Below, piece by piece: positions 59,104-64,000 of a stretch of 64,000 bases of DNA. Each line of letters begins with the position of its first letter. The stretch's first letter is position 1. The notes beneath the pieces were generated by a model. The model was given only the letters and a program-made list of their open reading frames with translations. It did not search any database and had not been told where the DNA came from. This DNA is from Mycolicibacterium brisbanense (GTDB taxonomy: Bacteria > Actinomycetota > Actinomycetes > Mycobacteriales > Mycobacteriaceae), in assembly GCF_001570425.1 (NCBI RefSeq), contig NZ_BCSX01000007.1, forward strand, positions 99,539 to 163,538. The letters are read 5' to 3'. Position numbers and translations under genes: made by a program.

Positions 59104-60987
59104 TCATGCGGCCGTTACAGCGTCATCGGCGAACTGCGTGTAGTACAGCTCGGCGTAGCGACCGTCGCGGGCCAGCAGCTGGTCGTGAGTGCCGCGTTCG
59201 ACGATGCGCCCGTCCTCGACGACGAGGATGAGATCAGCTGCCCGCACCGTCGACAACCGGTGAGCGATGACCAGCGATGTGCGGCCCTCGAGCGCCTCGG
59301 CGAGCGCGTGCTGGACGGCGGCCTCCGAGGCAGTGTCCAGCGATGCCGTCGCCTCATCCAGCACCACCACCCGTGATCGCCCCAACAGCAGGCGTGCGAT
59401 GGTCAACCGCTGCCGCTGTCCTCCGGACAGACGGTATCCCCGCTCACCGACAACTGTGTCCAGCCCGTCGGGCATCGCCGCGACGACGTCGTCGAGTCGG
59501 GCCCGGCCCAGGGCGTCCCACAGCTGGTCATCGGTCGCTCCAGGGGCGGCCAATTGCAGGTTGGACCGGATCGACTCGTGGAACAGATGCCCGTCCTGGG
59601 TCACCATGCCCACGGTGTCCTTGAGCGACGCGAAGGTCACGTCGCGCACGTCGACGCCGTTGAGCGTGATCGAACCGCTGTCGACGTCGTAGAGCCGGGC
59701 CAGCAGCGACGCGATGGTCGACTTGCCCGCCCCTGACGAACCGACCAGCGCCACCATCTGCCCGGGCGCCGCGGTGAACGAAATGCCATGCAGCACTTCG
59801 TCACCACCGCGGTCGTCCAACGTCGCGACCTCTTCGAGCGATGCCAGCGACACCTTGTCGGCCGAGGGATAGGAGAACCGGACGTCGCGAAACTCGATGG
59901 CCACGGGCCCGTCGGGCACGGTACCGGCATGCGGCTTCTCGGCGATCAGCGGAACGAGGTCGAGCACCTCGAAGACCCGCTCGAAAGATACCAGCGCACT
60001 GGCGATTTCGACGCGCGCATTGGCCAGCGCGGTCAGCGGCGCGTACAGCCGCGTCAGCAGCAGCACCAGCGACACGACCGCGCCGGCCTGCAGGTGCCCG
60101 CCGATGGCCAGCACCCCGCCCAGCCCGTAGACCAGGGCAAGGGCCAGGGCCGACATCAGGGTCAACGAGTTCATGAACGTCGACTGCAACATGGCCGTGC
60201 GCACCCCGATGTCGCGCACCCGGTCGGCGCGGGCCGCGAACTCGTCCGACTCGCGGTCCGGGTCGCCGAACAGCTTGACCAGCGTCGCCCCGGGGGCCGA
60301 GAAGCGTTCTGTCATCTGGGTGTTCATCGTCGCGTTGTGTGCGGCCGCCTCGCGGGACAGCCCCGCCATGCGGCTGCCGATGCGCCGGGCCGGCACCACG
60401 AACAACGGCAGCAGCGCCAACGAGCACAGGGTGATCTGCCACGAGATGCTCAGCATCACCGCCAGGGTGAGGGTCAGCGTGACCACATTGGCCACGATGC
60501 CCGAGAGCGTGTCGGAGAACGCCCGCTGGGCGCCGATCACATCGTTGCCGAGCCGGCTCACCAGGGCGCCCGTGTGGGTCCGGGTGAAGAACGCGACGGG
60601 CATGCGCTGCACGTGGTCGAACACCGCCGTGCGCAGATCCAAGATCAGGCCCTCGCCGATGTTCGACGACAGCCACCGCGTCACCAGCGACACGGCCGCC
60701 TCGGCCAACGCCACTGCCGCGATCACCGCAGCCAACAGGACCACCGTCGACGCGGGACCGCCCCGTGTGATCATGTCGACCACGCGCCCGGCCAGCACCG
60801 GCGTCGTCACCGTCAGCAACGCACTGACCACGCTGACCGCGACGAACCACGCCAGCCTGCGGTGGTGACGTGCGGCGAACCGCCAGATACGCGCCAACAG
60901 CCGTTTGTCCGCCAGCGTGCGCAGGTCGCCACCGCGGGCATGCGCCTGCCGGTACAGCGTCTGCCGCGCCACTGATTCCATACTCAT
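59104..60987 (-). CDS. ABC exporter half-transporter, probably homodimeric
   Basis: This ~627-residue protein has the exporter membrane domain (about 40-330) and an ATPase with canonical elements throughout: Walker A GSSGAGKS, LSGGQRQ, VVLDEATASLD and AHRLS. No degenerate site is seen, so it is likely a homodimer, separate from the pair downstream. I start it at ATG 60987: TACGGT on the minus strand (60995-61000) lies 7 nt upstream, and no Shine-Dalgarno is visible. A 20-bp palindrome just upstream suggests control by a MarR- or TetR-like regulator. The cargo is unknown; lipids or drugs are typical. Confidence 0.92.
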   Translation of the reverse strand: MSMESVARQTLYRQAHARGGDLRTLADKRLLARIWRFAARHHRRLAWFVAVSVVSALLTVTTPVLAGRVVDMITRGGPASTVVLLAAVIAAVALAEAAVSLVTRWLSSNIGEGLILDLRTAVFDHVQRMPVAFFTRTHTGALVSRLGNDVIGAQRAFSDTLSGIVANVVTLTLTLAVMLSISWQITLCSLALLPLFVVPARRIGSRMAGLSREAAAHNATMNTQMTERFSAPGATLVKLFGDPDRESDEFAARADRVRDIGVRTAMLQSTFMNSLTLMSALALALVYGLGGVLAIGGHLQAGAVVSLVLLLTRLYAPLTALANARVEIASALVSFERVFEVLDLVPLIAEKPHAGTVPDGPVAIEFRDVRFSYPSADKVSLASLEEVATLDDRGGDEVLHGISFTAAPGQMVALVGSSGAGKSTIASLLARLYDVDSGSITLNGVDVRDVTFASLKDTVGMVTQDGHLFHESIRSNLQLAAPGATDDQLWDALGRARLDDVVAAMPDGLDTVVGERGYRLSGGQRQRLTIARLLLGRSRVVVLDEATASLDTASEAAVQHALAEALEGRTSLVIAHRLSTVRAADLILVVEDGRIVERGTHDQLLARDGRYAELYYTQFADDAVTAA

Positions 60988-60994
60988 GAGCCTC

Positions 60995-61022
60995 ACCGTA
61001 AAACCTCAACAATTGATGAGGT
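60995..61022 (-). promoter_or_regulatory. promoter and palindromic operator of the third ABC exporter
   Basis: Minus-strand TACGGT (61000 down to 60995) is a TANNNT -10. ACCTCAACAATTGATGAGGT at 61003-61022 is a 20-bp palindrome broken by one A:A pair, centred on CAATTG. It covers the -35 to spacer region, as a MarR/TetR-type repressor site would. No matching regulator gene adjoins it. Confidence 0.6.
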
Positions 61023-61043
61023 CAACGACTTCCCGGGTGTGGC

Positions 61044-61604
61044 TCAAATGAAACCGAAGTAGCCGATCACCCCCGCCGCGGCGACCACGATAAGGGGGTT
61101 GACCTTGGTGAACATGAAAACCGCCGTGCACACCGCCGTGACGCTGTAGGCCCGCCAGTCATGGTCGGCAGCCCTGCTCATCACCAGCGAGGTGGCCAAG
61201 ATCAACCCGACCGTCAACGGCGCGAAACCCCTCTCGACCGCATGGCGCAGCTTGGACTTCTCGGCCTTCTGCCAGAACAACGTGACGACGTAGACGAACG
61301 TCGCGGCCGGTACCACCATCGCGATCATCGAGACCACGCCGCCGATGATCGCCGCCGGAATACCCCCGGCCTGCAAACCCGCCCCGTAGCCCACCATCGA
61401 CACGATCAGGATGCTCGGGCCGGGTGCGGTCTGGGAGATCGAGAACAGGTCGGCGAACTGACTGTTGGTGAGCCAATGCCTGCCGTTGACGGCATGCATG
61501 TGCATTTCCGGCAACACCACGTTGCCGCCGCCGATGGACAGCAGCGACAGCATGCCGAACAGCCCGATCAGCTGCACATAGGTCGCCAACGAGTGGCTGT
61601 TCAT
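61044..61604 (-). CDS. chromate transporter family half-protein, second subunit
   Basis: This 186-residue membrane protein is one half of the CHR (chromate ion transporter) family. SIGGGNVVLPEMH and SISQTAPGPSILIVSMVGYG are the family's repeated GG-proline motifs, and about five to six helices are visible. The ATG overlaps the stop of its partner. Split (short-chain) CHR proteins work as pairs with opposite topology. The ion could be chromate or sulfate; the family is not strictly chromate-specific. It is the last gene of a three-gene operon starting with a phospholipase D-like protein. Confidence 0.9.
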   Translation of the reverse strand: MNSHSLATYVQLIGLFGMLSLLSIGGGNVVLPEMHMHAVNGRHWLTNSQFADLFSISQTAPGPSILIVSMVGYGAGLQAGGIPAAIIGGVVSMIAMVVPAATFVYVVTLFWQKAEKSKLRHAVERGFAPLTVGLILATSLVMSRAADHDWRAYSVTAVCTAVFMFTKVNPLIVVAAAGVIGYFGFI

Positions 61605-62179
61605 GCCGCCGGTTTCTCGCGCACGCCACGGGGCCACGCCCAGATCAGGCTGATCGGCGCCAGGATCGCCAGCGTCCCCAGCAACGGGAACCGCAACACC
61701 CCGTTGAGCACGAACGCCCCGGCGAACAGCAGCACCGGCACCACGCCCGTCAGGCATTTCTGCCCGGTCTTGATCACCATCGTCAGGGTCAGGGCCACCG
61801 CGGCCGCCGACGCGCCGTGCAGCACCCCTTTGACCGCAGGCACCTCCTTGAACCGGAAGTACGCGAACGACAGCACCAGCACGATCACCAGCGGCATGGC
61901 GCACAGGCCGACGACGGCGGCAGCGGCCCCCGCCATGCCCCGCATCTTGGTGCCGGCGAACACGGCCATGTTGACCTGGTTGGCGCCGGGCAGGATGCGG
62001 CACATCGTCATCGCCGAGAGGAACTCGGCCTCGCCGAGCCAGCCCTTCTCGACCACCAGCACCTCACGCGACCAGGCCGAGAGCCCGCCGCCGAACGAGG
62101 CCAAGGCGATGTGGTTGAACGTCCACGCCAGCTCGAACAGCGAGACCTGCTGCACCGGAGGGTCGAGCTGCTCACTCAT
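61601..62179 (-). CDS. chromate transporter family half-protein, first subunit
   Basis: This 192-residue membrane protein has the CHR signature in its N-terminal half: FNHIALASFGGGLSAWSREV and MTMCRILPGANQVNMAVFAG. About six hydrophobic helices follow. It and the 186-residue neighbour together equal one full-length ChrA, and the ATGA overlap enforces equal synthesis. This is an intact two-gene form, not a frameshifted ChrA: each half has its own start and motif set. It overlaps the phospholipase D-like gene by 8 nt. Cargo as for the partner. Confidence 0.92.
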   Translation of the reverse strand: MSEQLDPPVQQVSLFELAWTFNHIALASFGGGLSAWSREVLVVEKGWLGEAEFLSAMTMCRILPGANQVNMAVFAGTKMRGMAGAAAAVVGLCAMPLVIVLVLSFAYFRFKEVPAVKGVLHGASAAAVALTLTMVIKTGQKCLTGVVPVLLFAGAFVLNGVLRFPLLGTLAILAPISLIWAWPRGVREKPAA

Positions 62180-63161
62180 GGACCAGATCTGGGTCGTGCG
62201 GAAAGTCGTCCTCGTGATGCTGCGTGGGGTCCAGCGGATCCGGCGGCTCGTAATGGTGCGAGGTTTCCCAGTCGGCGTCGAACACCTGGCTCAGTTGCCC
62301 GACGACCGCCGGATCCTCGACCGTGATGCCGAGCTCGCGACGCAGGTCGAAGGCGCTGCGGTCGATGTTCATCGAACCCACCAGGGCCTGGTGGTCGTCG
62401 ACGATGACGAGTTTGGCGTGCACCCGCAGGTTCTTCTGCTTACGCACCTTCACCCCGAACCGGCGCAACGTCCGCAGTGAGGCGAACGTGTCCAGGATGT
62501 CCCAGTCGCTGATGCCGTGCCTGCCGCCACACAGCACGTGGACGTTGACACCACGGCCCACCGCCGCGGCGATGTGGTCGAGGATCACGGCGTCCACGTA
62601 CTTGGGATGCTGGATGCGCAGCCGATGCTCGGCGGTGTCGATGAACTTCGCCATGTGATAGCGCGAATTCGAGTTGCTCCACAACAACCCGCGATAGATC
62701 GTTGGTTCCCATTCCGTGTGCGACCAGTCCGCGTCGAACACCTCGATGATCTGTGCCACCTGCACGCTGTCGGTGGTGATGACGCCGTAGTCGCGGGTGA
62801 GGCTGAAGTACTTCTCGCACAGGTTGAAAGTGGCCACCAGAGCGGCCTGCTCGTCGACCACGATCGACTTCTCGTGCGTCACATAGAACGTCGGATTGGA
62901 CCACTGGACGTTCACCCCGGCAGCGGAGAGTTGTTCGTAGGTCTCGTCATTCGCGCGGTCCCCGCCAGACCGCTGGGGGTTCAACATGACCCGCACCGCG
63001 ACCCCGCCCCGGTGCCGGTCGATCACCGCGGCCACCAACGACGGCTCGGTGAACGTGAACTGTTTTATGAGCAGCGAGCTCTGCGCGGACGAGATGAAGT
63101 CCAGGACCGGTTGCACACCGTCATCGGGTTGGACGATGAGCCGCGGCGACACAGGCAGCAT
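62172..63161 (-). CDS. phospholipase D superfamily protein with two HKD motifs
   Basis: This 329-residue protein has two HxK(x)4D motifs, THEKSIVVDEQAALVATFN and VHAKLVIVDDHQALVGSMN, each followed by the Asn/Ser expected of catalytically competent PLD domains. No signal peptide is seen. Family members include phospholipases, cardiolipin synthases and nucleases, and the Asn/Glu pattern does not separate them here. Minus-strand TAGCAT (63171-63176) lies 9 nt before ATG 63161, so the transcript would be nearly leaderless. It overlaps the chromate transporter gene, although a functional link is not apparent. prrA is divergent, 73 bp away. Confidence 0.9.
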   Translation of the reverse strand: MLPVSPRLIVQPDDGVQPVLDFISSAQSSLLIKQFTFTEPSLVAAVIDRHRGGVAVRVMLNPQRSGGDRANDETYEQLSAAGVNVQWSNPTFYVTHEKSIVVDEQAALVATFNLCEKYFSLTRDYGVITTDSVQVAQIIEVFDADWSHTEWEPTIYRGLLWSNSNSRYHMAKFIDTAEHRLRIQHPKYVDAVILDHIAAAVGRGVNVHVLCGGRHGISDWDILDTFASLRTLRRFGVKVRKQKNLRVHAKLVIVDDHQALVGSMNIDRSAFDLRRELGITVEDPAVVGQLSQVFDADWETSHHYEPPDPLDPTQHHEDDFPHDPDLVHE

Positions 63162-63234
63162 AAGGGCCGGATGCTAGCACTCAATGGTGTCGGCCAGACG
63201 TGCCTGCGCGAATCGGAGTACGTCATCGGGCAAG

Positions 63235-63951
63235 ATGGCGGGCATGGACAGTTCTGCCGGTGGGGGTTCCCCCCGAGTGCTCGTGGTGGATGACGACCCC
63301 GACGTTCTCGCCTCGTTGGAGCGTGGGTTGCGGCTGTCTGGGTTCGACGTGTCGACGGCAGTCGACGGCGCCGAAGCACTGCGCAGCGCCACCGAAACCC
63401 GGCCCGACGCCATCGTGCTCGACATCAACATGCCGGTGCTCGACGGGGTGAGCGTCGTGACGGCCCTGCGCGCAATGGACAACGACGTTCCGGTGTGCGT
63501 GCTTTCGGCGCGCAGCAGCGTCGACGACCGCGTCGCCGGGCTGGAGGCGGGCGCGGACGACTATCTCGTGAAACCGTTCGTGTTGGCCGAGTTGGTCGCC
63601 CGGGTCAAGGCCCTCCTGCGCCGGCGCGGCTCGTCGGCCACGTTCTCGTCGGAGACCATCCAGGTCGGTCCGCTCGAAGTCGACATCCCGGGCAGGCGCG
63701 CGCGGGTCAACGGCGTCGACGTGGACCTGACCAAACGGGAATTCGATCTGCTGGCGGTGCTCGCCGAACACAAGACCGCGGTGCTGTCACGTGCGCAGCT
63801 GCTGGAATTGGTGTGGGGCTACGACTTCGCCGCTGACACCAACGTCGTCGACGTGTTCATCGGCTATCTGCGCCGCAAGTTGGAGGCCGGCGGTGCGCCG
63901 AGGCTGCTGCACACCGTGCGCGGGGTGGGCTTTGTGTTGAGGACCCAGTAG
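63235..63951 (+). CDS. prrA: two-component response regulator PrrA
   Basis: This 238-residue OmpR-family regulator has a receiver domain with acidic pocket VVDDD (18-22), phospho-acceptor Asp63 in VLDINMP and conserved Lys in LVKPF. The C-terminal winged helix has [22 protein letters not shown] and [14 protein letters not shown]. The sequence matches mycobacterial PrrA very closely. ATG 63235 gives MAGMDSS, resembling the MGGMDT start of M. tuberculosis PrrA; ATG 63244 is possible. PrrA/PrrB controls respiration- and nitrogen-linked genes and is essential in M. tuberculosis. The prrB kinase gene should follow but is not reached; a tandem repeat begins 3 nt after the stop. Confidence 0.97.
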   Translation: MAGMDSSAGGGSPRVLVVDDDPDVLASLERGLRLSGFDVSTAVDGAEALRSATETRPDAIVLDINMPVLDGVSVVTALRAMDNDVPVCVLSARSSVDDRVAGLEAGADDYLVKPFVLAELVARVKALLRRRGSSATFSSETIQVGPLEVDIPGRRARVNGVDVDLTKREFDLLAVLAEHKTAVLSRAQLLELVWGYDFAADTNVVDVFIGYLRRKLEAGGAPRLLHTVRGVGFVLRTQ

Positions 63952-63953
63952 CG

Positions 63954-64000
63954 ACATGACGAGCGCTTGCGCGAGGAATCAACGACACATGACGAGCGCT
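63954..64000 (+). repeat. 33-bp-period tandem repeat truncated by the window end
   Basis: ACATGACGAGCGCT occurs at 63954-63967 and again at 63987-64000, a period of exactly 33 bp. Each copy contains ATGA, a stop/start overlap. The second copy is cut by the window edge, so the copy number is unknown. It lies between prrA and the expected prrB. Confidence 0.55.

Noticed and set aside
55689..59143. Two ~610-630 codon plus-strand frames opposite the ABC exporter genes
   Set aside because: Their products are His/Arg/Gln-rich and lack recognisable folds, and they are exact antisense of well-defined ABC transporters.
61044..62179. Two chromate transporter halves as a frameshifted full-length ChrA
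   Set aside because: Each half has its own start, its own GG-Pro motif set and a clean ATGA overlap, which is the normal split form of the family.
1..64000. CRISPR arrays, tRNA/rRNA genes, insertion sequences
   Set aside because: No regularly spaced repeats, cloverleaf-type sequences or transposase-like products were seen on either strand.

Overview
The window is high-GC actinobacterial DNA, most likely from a rapidly growing Mycolicibacterium/Mycobacterium. From about 27.4 to 35.5 kb it carries orthologues, in the same relative order, of the M. tuberculosis block Rv0910-Rv0909-ctpE-Rv0907-Rv0906-echA6-accD3. prrA, which adjoins accD3 in M. tuberculosis, lies at the right edge. About 28 kb of accessory genes (roughly 35.6-63.2 kb) is inserted between accD3 and prrA. 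Several start codons look leaderless: a TANNNT -10 hexamer sits 6-8 nt upstream of an ATG or GTG with no Shine-Dalgarno sequence, which is common in mycobacteria. No rRNA, tRNA, insertion sequence or CRISPR array was seen. No gene-free stretch exceeds 300 bases; the longest, 42181-42418, is a regulatory region.

1-22.3 kb is a catabolic supercluster. A minus-strand operon (16076 down to 4608) encodes two SDRs, a Rieske oxygenase, a luciferase-like monooxygenase, a Baeyer-Villiger-type monooxygenase, a CaiB-type CoA-transferase and two large/small pairs of acyl-CoA dehydrogenases. A PucR regulator follows, and then a 2-oxoacid dehydrogenase unit (lpd, E1 alpha, E1 beta) that runs off the left edge. 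The divergent plus-strand operon (16221-22262) encodes an SMP-30-like beta-propeller (candidate lactonase), a GntR/UTRA repressor, two acyl-CoA ligases and an SDR. Together they suggest this route for an unknown alicyclic substrate: hydroxylation, ketone formation, Baeyer-Villiger lactonisation, lactone opening, CoA activation, beta-oxidation. Two near-identical GntR-type operators lie between the divergent operons.

22.3-27.4 kb holds a stand-alone OLD-family ATPase/TOPRIM nuclease of lower GC, then a CRP-like box, a small Cys/His protein and frdABCD. 27.4-35.5 kb is the conserved Rv0910-accD3 block.

35.6-44.6 kb holds an uncharacterised membrane-anchored protein and an amine-catabolism module: two small membrane proteins, copper amine oxidase, two amine/amino-acid permeases, an aldehyde dehydrogenase and an IclR regulator. 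A repeated TTCTCATTTG element occurs in both control regions. 44.7-51.9 kb holds two acyl-CoA synthetases, a GAF/LuxR regulator, and a TetR-controlled flavin monooxygenase plus epoxide hydrolase with a twin-palindrome operator. 52-55.4 kb is a four-gene exported/membrane cluster with His/Met motifs and no known function. 55.4-61 kb holds a heterodimeric ABC exporter pair and a third ABC exporter with its own palindromic operator. 61-63.2 kb holds a two-subunit chromate transporter and a phospholipase D-like protein. prrA follows, and the window ends inside what looks like a 33-bp-period tandem repeat.

Three long stem-loops of one repeat family (27.40, 44.65 and 51.88 kb) sit at gene ends, two of them exactly between convergent genes.
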